Assembly: GCA_014193315.1 (NCBI GenBank)
Contig: BJHS01000001.1
Coordinates: 62,001-126,000, forward strand
Reading direction: 5' to 3'
Origin: Verrucomicrobiota bacterium
Lineage (GTDB): Bacteria; Verrucomicrobiota; Verrucomicrobiia; Opitutales; UBA953
Length of the DNA: 64,000 bases
Below the pieces are notes generated by a model that saw only the letters and a list, made by a program, of their open reading frames with translations, was not told the DNA's origin and made no database searches. The position numbers were made by a program, and so were the translations under genes. Below are positions 20,016-29,662 of the stretch, in pieces (the stretch's first letter is position 1; each line of letters begins with the position of its first letter).

Positions 20016-22613
20016 ATGTCCACTCCCTACGGCAACCTGACTGACAAGACCACCGAGGCGTTGCAGTTAGCGACGACCGAGGCGATCAACCGTCGCCATT
20101 CCTCCCTTGAGCCCGCCCACGTGCTCGTGGCCCTCCTCGCGCAGGATGGCGGCGTCGTGCCTTCGCTCTTCCGTCGCGCCGGCAAGGATGAGCAAGCGAT
20201 CGCCGCGGCCGCCGCGGGCGTCCTCGCCCGACTCCCTAAACTCGCGCAGAGCGCTGGCCAGCCCGGCCTTTCCGCCGACACCCACCAACTGCTCCTCAAG
20301 GCGAAGGAGGAGGCCCAGTCGATGAAGGACGAGTTCGTCTCGGCCGAGCACGTGTTGCTCGCCCTGGCCGAGTCCGCGTCGTTGCGCGCCGCCTTCGAGC
20401 AACAGGCCTTCGGCCGGCGCAACATCCTGGGCGCCCTCCAGGCGGTGCGTGGCGCCCAGCGCGTCACCTCCGCTAACCCCGAGGCCACCTACGAGGCGCT
20501 CGAGAAATACGGCATGGACCTCACCGCACGCGCCCGCACCGGCAAGATGGACCCGGTGATCGGCCGCGACGAGGAGATCCGCCGCGTCATCCGCATCCTT
20601 TCCCGCCGCACCAAGAACAACCCCGTGCTCATCGGCGAGCCCGGCGTCGGCAAGACTGCCGTGGTCGAGGGCCTGGCGCAGCGCATCGTCAATGGCGATG
20701 TGCCTGAAGGCCTGCGGGATAAAACCGTGTTCTCCCTCGACATGGGCTCGCTCCTCGCCGGCGCGAAGTACCGCGGTGAGTTCGAGGAACGTCTGAAGGC
20801 CGTGCTCGCGGAGGTGAAGAACGCCGAGGGCCGGATTTTGCTGTTCATCGACGAGATGCACACGCTGGTCGGCGCCGGTAAGGCCGACGGCGCGATGGAT
20901 GCCGCCAACCTCCTCAAGCCGATGCTCGCCCGCGGCGAGCTGCATTGCATCGGCGCGACCACCCTCAAGGAGTTCCGCGAGCACGTGGAGAAGGATCCCG
21001 CTCTGGAGCGTCGCTTCCAGCAGGTGCTGGTCGAGCCGCCGAGCGTGGCCGACACGGTTTCCATCCTCCGCGGGCTGAAGGAACGCTTCGAGGTGCACCA
21101 TGGCGTGCGCATCGAGGACGCCGCGCTGGTCGAGGCCGCCACGCTCTCGGACCGCTACATCACCGCGCGCTTCCTGCCGGACAAGGCCATCGACCTCATC
21201 GACGAGGCCTGCGCGCAGATCCGCACGGAGATCGACAGCGTGCCGTCCGAGCTCGACGCGCTCAATCGCCGGGTGCTGCAACTCGACGTCGAGGAGTCCG
21301 CCCTGAGGCACGAGAAGGACGATGGTTCCAAGGCGCGCCTCGCCACGCTCCGCAAGGAACTGGCCCAGGCCCGTGAGGAGCAGACGGAGTTCCGCGCCCG
21401 CTGGCAGGCCGACAAACAGGCCGTCACGAAGGTCCGCGAGGTCCGCGAGAAACTTGAGACCGCCAAGGCCGACATGGCCCGCGCCGAACGCGCCAGCAAA
21501 CTCGAGGAGGTCGCCAAACTCCGCTACGGGGTCATCCCCGAACTCGAGAAGGAGGCCGCGCGCCTCGAGTCCGGCGCGAAGTCCGCCACCGGCCTTTTCC
21601 GCGAGACCGTCACCCCCGAGGAAATCGCCGAGGTCGTGGCCCGCTGGACGGGCGTGCCGGTGAGCAAATTGCTCGCGGGCGAACGCGAGAAGATCCTCCA
21701 CCTCGCCGACAGCCTCAAGGCCCGCGTCATCGGGCAGGACGACGCCGTCCGCGCCGTGGCCGAGGCGGTGCAGCGTTCCCGCGCCGGCGTGCAGGACCCG
21801 CGCCGCCCCGTCGGCTCCTTCCTCTTCCTTGGCCCCACCGGCGTCGGCAAGACCGAGCTCGCCAAGGCCCTCGCCATCGAGCTCTTCGATAACGAGAAGG
21901 CGATGATCCGCATCGATATGTCCGAGTACATGGAGAAGCATGCGGTCTCGCGCTTGGTCGGCGCGCCTCCCGGTTACATCGGTCACGAGGACGGCGGTCA
22001 GCTCACCGAGGCGCTCCGTCGCCACCCCTACGCGGTGGTCCTGCTCGATGAGGTCGAGAAGGCGCACCCGGAGGTCTTCAACATCCTGCTCCAGGTCCTG
22101 GATGATGGTCGCCTGACCGATTCGCAGGGCCGGACCGTCGATTGCCGCAACGCGATCTTCATCCTGACCTCCAACATCGGCAGCCGCCACATCGCCGAAC
22201 AGGCGGGCTTCGGCCTGACCGAAGGCGTGCGTGAGGCGGTGATGACGGACCTGCGCGGTCATTTCCGGCCGGAATTCCTCAACCGTATCGACGAGGTTGT
22301 CCTCTTCCGCCCGCTGGGCGAGGCCGAGGTGGCGACCATCGCCGGGCTCCTCCTGCGGGGACTCAATGCCCGCCTCGCCACCAAGCGTATCCGGCTTGAG
22401 CTCACGCCCGAGGCCCTGGCTTGGATTGCCGCCCGCGGCTTCGACATCGTCTATGGCGCCCGCCCGCTCCGCCGCTTCTTGCAACGCGAACTCGAGACAC
22501 CCCTGGCGCGCGACCTCCTCGGCGGCAAGATTCCGGACGGCAGCCTCGTCCGGGTGCGCCGGGCCAAGGAAGCCCTCGCCTTCGAGGTCGTCGCCGGCGG
22601 GTTTTCGGATTGA
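20016..22613 (+). CDS. clpB: ATP-dependent chaperone ClpB
   Basis: Clp-N domain, two Walker A motifs ([30 protein letters not shown]), coiled-coil middle domain. Confidence 0.95.
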   Translation: MSTPYGNLTDKTTEALQLATTEAINRRHSSLEPAHVLVALLAQDGGVVPSLFRRAGKDEQAIAAAAAGVLARLPKLAQSAGQPGLSADTHQLLLKAKEEAQSMKDEFVSAEHVLLALAESASLRAAFEQQAFGRRNILGALQAVRGAQRVTSANPEATYEALEKYGMDLTARARTGKMDPVIGRDEEIRRVIRILSRRTKNNPVLIGEPGVGKTAVVEGLAQRIVNGDVPEGLRDKTVFSLDMGSLLAGAKYRGEFEERLKAVLAEVKNAEGRILLFIDEMHTLVGAGKADGAMDAANLLKPMLARGELHCIGATTLKEFREHVEKDPALERRFQQVLVEPPSVADTVSILRGLKERFEVHHGVRIEDAALVEAATLSDRYITARFLPDKAIDLIDEACAQIRTEIDSVPSELDALNRRVLQLDVEESALRHEKDDGSKARLATLRKELAQAREEQTEFRARWQADKQAVTKVREVREKLETAKADMARAERASKLEEVAKLRYGVIPELEKEAARLESGAKSATGLFRETVTPEEIAEVVARWTGVPVSKLLAGEREKILHLADSLKARVIGQDDAVRAVAEAVQRSRAGVQDPRRPVGSFLFLGPTGVGKTELAKALAIELFDNEKAMIRIDMSEYMEKHAVSRLVGAPPGYIGHEDGGQLTEALRRHPYAVVLLDEVEKAHPEVFNILLQVLDDGRLTDSQGRTVDCRNAIFILTSNIGSRHIAEQAGFGLTEGVREAVMTDLRGHFRPEFLNRIDEVVLFRPLGEAEVATIAGLLLRGLNARLATKRIRLELTPEALAWIAARGFDIVYGARPLRRFLQRELETPLARDLLGGKIPDGSLVRVRRAKEALAFEVVAGGFSD

Positions 22614-22645
22614 AGAAGGCCCGCGCCCGCTGAATCCTGTCGGCC

Positions 22646-23590
22646 ATGACCGCTACGCGCATCCGCTGCGGGGTGGCCGGCACGGGTTCGCTCGGCCAGC
22701 ACCACGCCCGCATCTACTCGACCCTGCCGGGCGCCGAACTCGCCGGCATCTTCGAGCCCGACGACAGCCGGGCGGCCGAGGTTTGCGCCAAACATGGTTG
22801 CCGACGCTTCGCCACCCTCGAGGAGATGGCGGCGGCCTGCGACGCCGTCAGCGTCGTCGTCCCGACCAATCACCATGCGGCGGTCGCGCTCCCCTTGCTG
22901 GCCAAGGGCGTCCATCTCCTGATCGAGAAGCCGATCTGCGTCACGCTCGCGGAGGCCTCCCAAATCCTGGAGGCCGCCGCCCAGGCCGACCGGATCGTAC
23001 AGGTCGGGCACATCGAGCACTACAATCCGGTGATGTCTTACCTCGAGAAGGCGGTCGTCGATGCCCGCTACATCACCGCGGAGCGTTTGGCTCCCTTCAC
23101 CCCCCGGGGCACGGAAGTCGGCGTCGTCCTCGACCTGATGATCCACGACATCGGCATCGTCCTGCAGTTGGCGAACTCGCCCGTCGAGCGCATCGACGCC
23201 GTCGGCGTCTCGGTCGTCACGAAGACCGAGGACATCGCCAATGCCCGGATCGCCTTCAAGAACGGCTGCGTCGCCAACCTCAGCGCCAGCCGCGTCTCGC
23301 TGAAGAAGAACCGCGAGATTCGCGTCTTCCAGACGGGCGGCTACCTCTCCATCGACTTCATGGGCCAGAAGGGACACACCGTGCGGGTTGACCCGACCGC
23401 CGAGGGTGGTTTCGCCAAGGAGGAGATCCCGATCGAGAAGGGTGAGCCCCTCGCCATCGAACTCGCCTCGTTCACCGCATGCGTCCGCGACCGCAGCCGC
23501 CCGAAGGTCAGCGGCGAACTCGGTCGTACCGCCCTAGCGGTCGCCATCCAGATCACCGAGCAAATCCGCGCCGGCATGGCGCGCCGATGA
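22646..23590 (+). CDS. Gfo/Idh/MocA family oxidoreductase
   Basis: VAGTGSLGQHHARIYSTLPGAEL, LIEKPICVTLAEA. Confidence 0.88.
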   Translation: MTATRIRCGVAGTGSLGQHHARIYSTLPGAELAGIFEPDDSRAAEVCAKHGCRRFATLEEMAAACDAVSVVVPTNHHAAVALPLLAKGVHLLIEKPICVTLAEASQILEAAAQADRIVQVGHIEHYNPVMSYLEKAVVDARYITAERLAPFTPRGTEVGVVLDLMIHDIGIVLQLANSPVERIDAVGVSVVTKTEDIANARIAFKNGCVANLSASRVSLKKNREIRVFQTGGYLSIDFMGQKGHTVRVDPTAEGGFAKEEIPIEKGEPLAIELASFTACVRDRSRPKVSGELGRTALAVAIQITEQIRAGMARR

Positions 23591-24774
23591 GCGCGTTCCC
23601 GGCCATCCCCGCGGCCTTTGACCGCCCGCGCGCGGGCGAAGTCGATGTGCTTGTCGTGGCCGGCGAGCACTCGGGCGATCAGCATGCGGCCAAGCTCGTG
23701 GCCGACCTCCGCGCCGCGCACCCTCGCCTGCGGATCGCCGCCTTCGGCGGCCCCTGCCTGCGCGAGGCGGGTGCCCAGTTGTTGTTCGACATGACCGGTT
23801 TCTCGGCCGTGGGGATCGTCGAGATCCTCGCCGCCTACCCCTTTTATCGGAAGCTGTTTGAGCGGGTGGTGGCCTGGACTTTGCACTGGAAGCCACGCCT
23901 CGTCATCCTGGTCGATTACCCCGGCTTGAATCTCCGTCTGGCCGACCGGCTTCGCCGCGGCGGCCTCTCCCGGGCCGGCGGTGGCCCGACCGCCGTCATC
24001 CAGTACGTGAGCCCGCAGCTTTGGGCCTGGAAGCCGAAGCGCCGCTTCACCATGGCCCGCGACCTCGATGGCGTCGGCACCATCTTCCCGTTTGAGCCGG
24101 CCGTCTATGCGGACACCAGGCTGGACGCGCGTTTTGTGGGACACCCCTTTGCGGAGCCTACCCATGAATCGCCGCTACGCTACGACCTGGACGGGCCGGT
24201 CTTGCTGCTTCCGGGTAGCCGACCGAAGCCGGTGCGTAAGATCTTCCCCGCGTTGATCGAGGCCTTCGCCCGTTTCCGCCGGACGCATCCCGGTCGCCGG
24301 GCGCTCGTCTTGCATACCGGGGGTGAAGTGCACGCAGAGCTTTATCGTCTCTGTGCGGAGTACGGCGACACGGCCAAAGGTATCGACCTGCGGCCGGTCG
24401 CGGAAGGTGTCGTCGGGGCGAGCGCGGCGCTCGTCAGTTCCGGCACGATGTCCCTCACCGTGGCCTTGGCCGGGATTCCAGGTGCGGTCGTCTACCGCGC
24501 CAACCCGCTGACCTGGGTGGTGGGGCGCCGCTTGATCGCGGGGCGGGTCGACCACCTCGGGATCGCGAACATCCTCCTGCAGCGCGCCGCATGGCCCGAA
24601 TACCTGCAGTCGGCCTGCGAGCCGGGCGCCTTGGCCGACCGGCTCTCCCTTTGTAGCGACGACCCCGCGGAGCGCGTCCGGGCCGCTGCGGACGCCTCTG
24701 AGCTCCATGTCGCCCTGGCCGCCCGCGCGGGTTCCACCCCGGCGGAATGGGCGGCCTCTTTTCTCCGGGCATGA
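23587..24774 (+). CDS. lpxB: Lipid-A-disaccharide synthase
   Basis: VVAGEHSGDQHAAKLVADLR, YVSPQLWAWKPKR, LLLPGSRPKPV; ATGA overlap with previous gene. Confidence 0.92.
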   Translation: MSAFPAIPAAFDRPRAGEVDVLVVAGEHSGDQHAAKLVADLRAAHPRLRIAAFGGPCLREAGAQLLFDMTGFSAVGIVEILAAYPFYRKLFERVVAWTLHWKPRLVILVDYPGLNLRLADRLRRGGLSRAGGGPTAVIQYVSPQLWAWKPKRRFTMARDLDGVGTIFPFEPAVYADTRLDARFVGHPFAEPTHESPLRYDLDGPVLLLPGSRPKPVRKIFPALIEAFARFRRTHPGRRALVLHTGGEVHAELYRLCAEYGDTAKGIDLRPVAEGVVGASAALVSSGTMSLTVALAGIPGAVVYRANPLTWVVGRRLIAGRVDHLGIANILLQRAAWPEYLQSACEPGALADRLSLCSDDPAERVRAAADASELHVALAARAGSTPAEWAASFLRA

Positions 24775-25646
24775 GCACTTCGCTCCAGATTGCCGTGCTC
24801 GGGTGCGGTTACGTCGGCACCGCTTTCGCTCATCAGGCCAAGGCGGCTGGGCATCAGGTGCTGGGCGTCGTTCGCAGCGTCGCCTCCCGTGACCGGCTCC
24901 GGGCGGAAGGCTTGGCGGCCGAGGCGTTCGACCTTTTCGCCGGCGACTGGTCGGCGCTGCCAGCGGCCTTCGATGTCGTGGTGTATGCCGCAAGCACGGG
25001 TGGCGGCGGACCCGAGGCCTACGCGCTCGCCTATGATGTCGGGGTCCGGCGCAGCCTGGCTTGGGCGCAGGCCGTCGGCGCCGACCGGTTCCTCTTCACC
25101 AGTTCGACGGGCGTCTACCGCCAGGATGATGGCACGACCGTCGATGAGGAATCGTCGGTGGGCGGCGAACCGACCGCGGAGGCGATCCTAGCGGGGGAGC
25201 GCGCGGTCCTCGCCTCCGGGCTGCCGTACGCTCGTGTGCTGCGCTTCGGTGGACTGTATGGTCCCGGCCGGCATCACTTGCTCGATCAACTTCGCCGCGG
25301 CGAACAGGTCTTCGGCGGGCGCGTGGATCATTTCATCAATTACCTCCACCGCGATGACGCGGCGGCCGCGGTCCTGTGCGCCGCGACGGTGGGGCGCGCG
25401 GGCCCGCGGGTTTACAATGTCTGCGATGGCCGGCCGCTGACGAAGCAGGCGCTCGTCGAATGGCTGGCCGCTCGCCTGGGGCTGGCCGCCCCGGTGTTCG
25501 ATGCCGCTGCTCCCGCCGGCCCGCGGATGGCCCGGGGTGGGCGAACTCAGCCCAACCGGGTGATCGCGGCCGACCGGATTCGCCGCGAACTGGGCTGGGG
25601 CCCGGTCTATGGGGATATTCGTGCGGGTTTGACGGCCTTGCTGTGA
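24771..25646 (+). CDS. NAD-dependent epimerase/dehydratase (extended SDR)
   Basis: IAVLGCGYVGTAFAHQ, FTSSTGVYRQ, GLYGPGRH; ATGA overlap with lpxB. Confidence 0.85.
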   Translation: MSTSLQIAVLGCGYVGTAFAHQAKAAGHQVLGVVRSVASRDRLRAEGLAAEAFDLFAGDWSALPAAFDVVVYAASTGGGGPEAYALAYDVGVRRSLAWAQAVGADRFLFTSSTGVYRQDDGTTVDEESSVGGEPTAEAILAGERAVLASGLPYARVLRFGGLYGPGRHHLLDQLRRGEQVFGGRVDHFINYLHRDDAAAAVLCAATVGRAGPRVYNVCDGRPLTKQALVEWLAARLGLAAPVFDAAAPAGPRMARGGRTQPNRVIAADRIRRELGWGPVYGDIRAGLTALL

Positions 25647-25675
25647 GTACCCGGCCTTCCGCAGGTGTCGTCCCT

Positions 25676-25702
25676 GTGGCAGGGTGTTCACCCTGTCGCC
25701 AC
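25676..25702 (+). terminator. Hairpin between SDR gene and porin (terminator or operator)
   Basis: GTGGCAGGGTG-tt-CACCCT(gtc)GCCAC. Confidence 0.35.
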
Positions 25703-25755
25703 GGTTCTGTCACAATTGAATGAGATAGTCCCTTCGCACACCGCACCCAACACCT

Positions 25756-27150
25756 ATGAATAACTGCCTCAAGTCCATGCTCATCGCCGCGGCGGCCCTC
25801 ACGGCCGTTTCGGCTTCCGCCCAAGACAAAGCCACGCTCGACCTCCTCGTGAAGAAGGGCGTGATCACCGCTGAAGAACGCGCCAAGACGCTCGACGAGG
25901 CCGCCAAGGCCCGCTCCGTGTCCGGCGTCAATCGCGTGTTCCCGAAGGAAGACGCCACCAAGCGCTTCACCATCGGCGGCTACTTCCAGTCCCAGTACCA
26001 GAACTTCGATTACTCCCAGGGCGGCACCGCCGCCGCGGTCAACCAGGCCTCCCAAGGCAGCTTCCTGATGCGCCGTCTCTACGTCGAGCTGACCGCCGAC
26101 GTCGGCGCGGGCATCTCGGGTAACCTCGTCCTCGACACCTCCGGCAACACCAGCTCGAGCTCCACCTCGTGGCTCGACCGTGCGATCGTCTCGCACACCA
26201 GCTCGATCGGCAGCTTCGACCTCGGCTACCGCAAGGTGGCTTGGGGCTACGAAGAGAGCACGTCCACCTCGCTCTTCAAGGCTTCCTCCGGCAAGCTCTC
26301 CACCGTTGAGCGTGGTATCACCAACCGCTATTGGGCGGAAGGTGAAAACGGCACCGCGGCCAGCCCGGCCCGCTCCGATGGCCGTCGCCTCGGCTTCGCC
26401 GCCCACCACACCGGTCTGCACTACAACAGCCCGGCCAACCCCCAAGGCTTCGAGTACGGCGCTTCCGTCGTGAACTCCGCGCAGGGTCGCTTCACCGAAG
26501 GCACGAACACCAACGACCTCGCCTACTACGCGAACATCGCTTGGAACAACAAGGTCTCGGACAACGAAGCCTACTCCGTTGGCGTCAACTGGGGCACCTC
26601 CCGTTACTTCGCGGCCACCACCAGCACGACGGTGACCTCCCCGAGCAACACCTTGGCCAATATCTCGGGCTACAACCCGTTCATCATGGCCAAGTACTTC
26701 GCCTGGACCTTCCAGGGTGAGTACATGAACACCAAGGTGACGAGCTCCAAGGACGCCGTCGCCAACATCGACGACCGTGACCACACCCCGACCGGCTACA
26801 ACGCCATGGTCGTCTACAAGATCAACGACAACTGGGAAGGCGTCGCGCGCTACACCAGCCTCGACACCGATGGCCGTGGCCAGAAGATCAGCGATGGCGA
26901 GCGTGGTTTCGGCGTCGCCGTGGGTAATGCCGGCGGTCTGTACGACGAGTCCCATGCCCTCTACCTCGGTGTGAACTACTACTTCAACCTGGAGGCCCTC
27001 GGCCAGCAGGTGAACGGTTACAACGCCAAGATCCAGTTCGGCTTCGAGCGCGCTGAGTTCAAGGGGATCATCACCCCGGCCACCGGCGCCGTCTCCGGCG
27101 ACAAGGCCACGGTCGACGCGATCCGTCTGCAGGCTCAGGTCGCCTTCTAA
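25756..27150 (+). CDS. OprP/OprO-like porin (putative phosphate-selective)
   Basis: Signal peptide, SGVNRVFPKEDATKRFTIGGYFQSQYQNFDY, FLMRRLYVELTADVG, C-terminal ...LQAQVAF. Confidence 0.75.
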   Translation: MNNCLKSMLIAAAALTAVSASAQDKATLDLLVKKGVITAEERAKTLDEAAKARSVSGVNRVFPKEDATKRFTIGGYFQSQYQNFDYSQGGTAAAVNQASQGSFLMRRLYVELTADVGAGISGNLVLDTSGNTSSSSTSWLDRAIVSHTSSIGSFDLGYRKVAWGYEESTSTSLFKASSGKLSTVERGITNRYWAEGENGTAASPARSDGRRLGFAAHHTGLHYNSPANPQGFEYGASVVNSAQGRFTEGTNTNDLAYYANIAWNNKVSDNEAYSVGVNWGTSRYFAATTSTTVTSPSNTLANISGYNPFIMAKYFAWTFQGEYMNTKVTSSKDAVANIDDRDHTPTGYNAMVVYKINDNWEGVARYTSLDTDGRGQKISDGERGFGVAVGNAGGLYDESHALYLGVNYYFNLEALGQQVNGYNAKIQFGFERAEFKGIITPATGAVSGDKATVDAIRLQAQVAF

Positions 27151-27177
27151 ATCCTCGGATCAGGAAGGTTCCCGCAC

Positions 27178-27207
27178 GGGGCCGGCGCAAGCCGGCCCCT
27201 TTTGTTT
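27178..27207 (+). terminator. Rho-independent terminator of porin gene
   Basis: GGGGCCGGC-gcaa-GCCGGCCCC-TTTTGTTT. Confidence 0.92.
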
Positions 27208-27260
27208 GGCTGGTTGGCCGAAACTTGCCCGTCGCCGGCTCGGGGGTTAGCTTTCGTGCC

Positions 27261-27764
27261 ATGGCCGACACCCTCAGCCGAGCCGCGCGCAGCGCCTTGA
27301 TGGCCAAGGTGAGCGGCAAGGGGAACGCCTCTACGGAACTGGCCATGGCTCGCGTCTTCCGGGCCGAAGGGCTCACCGGTTGGCGGCTGCAACGTCGGCT
27401 GACGGGTGGGCGCGGCGCCACCGCCTGGAAGGTGCGACCGGACTTCGTCTTCGCCCGTCAGCGTTGGGCGGTGTTCGTGGATGGGTGCTTCTGGCATGGC
27501 TGCCCGCGACACGGCACCCGTCCCGTCGGTCGCGCGGCTTTCTGGCGACGGAAGTTCGCGGCGAACCAGGCCCGCAATCGGCGCAACACCCGGCAGCTCC
27601 GCGCCGCGGGTTGGCGCGTGGTGCGGCTCTGGGAGCATGATTTGCGTCGCTCCGCCCGGTCTGCGCTGCTGCGCAAGCTGCGCGGCCTGCGGGCCGCCGT
27701 CGCCGCACACAAAAAACCCGGCCGAGTGGCCGGGTCAAGGGGGCGAAGCCGCGGGGCGGCTTAG
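27261..27764 (+). CDS. vsr: Very short patch repair (Vsr-like) DNA endonuclease
   Basis: MAKVSGKGNASTELAMARVFRAEGLTGWR, RPDFVFARQRWAVFVDGCFWHGCPRH, WRVVRLWEHDL. Confidence 0.9.
   Translation: MADTLSRAARSALMAKVSGKGNASTELAMARVFRAEGLTGWRLQRRLTGGRGATAWKVRPDFVFARQRWAVFVDGCFWHGCPRHGTRPVGRAAFWRRKFAANQARNRRNTRQLRAAGWRVVRLWEHDLRRSARSALLRKLRGLRAAVAAHKKPGRVAGSRGRSRGAA
27712..27736 (-). terminator. Rho-independent terminator for 27761..28360, inside the vsr 3' coding end
   Basis: ACCCGGCC-gagt-GGCCGGGT (27717-27736) with A6 on +, T6 on -. Confidence 0.88.
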
Positions 27765-28360
27765 CGCGCGCGGTAGTTCGGGGACGGGTTATCGAAGCCC
27801 TTGGCGTCGGCCTTGATGCGCGCATTTTCCTCTTCGAGCACCGCCAGCTTCTTGCTGACCTCGTCCAGTTTGGCATTGGCGTCGCGGAGGGCGATGGAGG
27901 CTTGTTCGAGGTCGCCCTCGGCCCTCTTGGCCTTGGCTTGGGCGGCGCGGAGGTCGGAACCGTCGCGTAACTTGGCGACCTCGGCATTGGTCTCGTTGAT
28001 GCGGGCGGCGGCCTCGGAGCGAGCCTTCTCGAGCTCGGCGATCTTGGTGGCGGAGGCCTTGAGCTCAGCCAGGGCCTTGGTCAGGTCTTCGCTGGTCTTC
28101 TTCGAGCCATCCACGGTGGCTTTGGCGGCCTCCTTGGCGGCAGCCTCGCTGGCGAGGGCGGCCTTGGCGCGGACCTCGGCTTCGAACGTCTTTCGCTCGG
28201 CGGCGGCGATTTTGGCCCCCGAAGCACGAATGGCGACCAGGGACTCTTCCTTGGCATTGATGACGTCCTTCTTGGCGATGTCAGCGTCGTTGAAGGTGAC
28301 GACCGTGATGCCCGCCAGGGCGGCGGCCACGAGGCTGAGGATGGTGGTGGTAGGGTTCAT
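27761..28360 (-). CDS. Ala/Lys/Glu-rich coiled-coil protein with N-terminal TM, hypothetical
   Basis: N-terminal TM then long heptad-like coiled coil. Confidence 0.65.
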   Translation of the reverse strand: MNPTTTILSLVAAALAGITVVTFNDADIAKKDVINAKEESLVAIRASGAKIAAAERKTFEAEVRAKAALASEAAAKEAAKATVDGSKKTSEDLTKALAELKASATKIAELEKARSEAAARINETNAEVAKLRDGSDLRAAQAKAKRAEGDLEQASIALRDANAKLDEVSKKLAVLEEENARIKADAKGFDNPSPNYRAR

Positions 28361-28412
28361 GATTTTCGCGGACTTTGGCTGAAAACCTTCGTGGGTCAAG
28401 CGCCTACGGGCT

Positions 28413-29588
28413 TCAGGAGAGGCGGTTCTTGTAATCCGCGTAGCCGAAACGGCGGACCACCTCGGTCCGGCCCGTCGCCGGGTCGTGGCTGGCGATGGCC
28501 GGCAAGGGCACCCCGTTGAAGGTCGTGTTCTTCACGAACGTGTAATGCGACATATCCAAGAAGACCAGACGCTGGCCGACCTGGAGGGGAGCCGGGAAGG
28601 AATAGTCCCCGATGACATCGCCGGCGAGGCAGGTCACGCTGCCGAGCCGGTAGGTGTGGGCGAGCTTGCCGGGCAAGTCGGCCCCGACGATGTCCGCGCG
28701 GTAAGGCATCTCGAGCGTGTCCGGCATGTGACAGGTCGCCGAGACGTCGATGATGGCGATGTCCACGCCGTTATGGACGAGGTCGAGGACCGTGCCCACG
28801 AGGACCCCGGTGCCGATGCCGATGGCTTCCCCCGGCTCGAGGTAGACTTGGATCTGCTCGCCCCAGCGGGCGCGGAAGCCGGTGATGATGCGCACGAGGC
28901 GGTCGAGGTCGTAACCCTCGCGGGTGATGTGGTGGCCGCCGCCGAAGTTCACCCACTTCATCCGCGGGATGAATTCGCCGAACTTCACTTCGAAGGCTGC
29001 CACCGTCCGCTCCAGGACGTCGGAGCCCTGCTGGCACATCGTGTGGAAGTGCAGCCCCTCGAGGCCGTCGAGGTCGCTCGCCGCCTTGATCTCGGAGCGG
29101 AGGGTGCCCAGGCGGGAGCCGGCGGCGCAAGGGTTGTAGAGTTCGACGTCGACCTCGGCGTGCTCCGGGTTGACGCGTAGGCCGAAGGAGACTTTCCGAC
29201 CGGCGGCCTGGGCGGCGGCCCGGTGGCGCTTCCATTGCGCGGGCGAGTTGAACGAGATGTGGTCCGCCACGCGCAGGAGCTGGGCGAACTCCTCGTCCTT
29301 GAAGGCGGGCGAGTAGGCGTGCACCTCGCCGCCGAATTCTTCCCGGCCAAGCAGGGCTTCGTGGATGCCGCTGGCGGTCGTGCCCACGAGGTATCGCGAG
29401 ATCAGCTTGGCCTCGCTGAATTGGGCGAAGCCCTTGAGGGCGAGGAGGATCTTGGCCCCGGAGCGGTCCATCACGCCTCGGAGCGTGCGGAGGTTCTGTT
29501 CCAGCAACCCGCGGTGCAGGACGTGGCAGGGGCTCGGGACCTGGGAGAGGTCGACCTTCGCGAAGGCTTCGGTGAGGGCGTCGGACAC
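28413..29588 (-). CDS. nspC: Carboxynorspermidine decarboxylase
   Basis: PSPCHVLHRGLLEQNLRTL, ILLALKGFAQFS, WVNFGGGHHITREGYD, YLEPGEAIGIGTGVLVG; GTG start. Confidence 0.9.
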   Translation of the reverse strand: MSDALTEAFAKVDLSQVPSPCHVLHRGLLEQNLRTLRGVMDRSGAKILLALKGFAQFSEAKLISRYLVGTTASGIHEALLGREEFGGEVHAYSPAFKDEEFAQLLRVADHISFNSPAQWKRHRAAAQAAGRKVSFGLRVNPEHAEVDVELYNPCAAGSRLGTLRSEIKAASDLDGLEGLHFHTMCQQGSDVLERTVAAFEVKFGEFIPRMKWVNFGGGHHITREGYDLDRLVRIITGFRARWGEQIQVYLEPGEAIGIGTGVLVGTVLDLVHNGVDIAIIDVSATCHMPDTLEMPYRADIVGADLPGKLAHTYRLGSVTCLAGDVIGDYSFPAPLQVGQRLVFLDMSHYTFVKNTTFNGVPLPAIASHDPATGRTEVVRRFGYADYKNRLS

Positions 29589-29626
29589 GGCGGAAAAATT
29601 GGCGCAGGCTGGGCGGGGGGCAAACG

Positions 29627-29648
29627 AAAAGCCCGCCGGAGGGCGGGC
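29627..29648 (-). terminator. Hairpin terminator between carboxynorspermidine dehydrogenase gene and nspC
   Basis: GCCCGCC-gga-GGGCGGGC with T-run on minus strand. Confidence 0.8.
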
Positions 29649-29662
29649 TGCGGGCGGGTCGT

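Noticed and set aside
20067-22484. 805-aa minus-strand ORF opposite clpB
   Set aside because: Codon-bias artefact; ClpB on + is unambiguous
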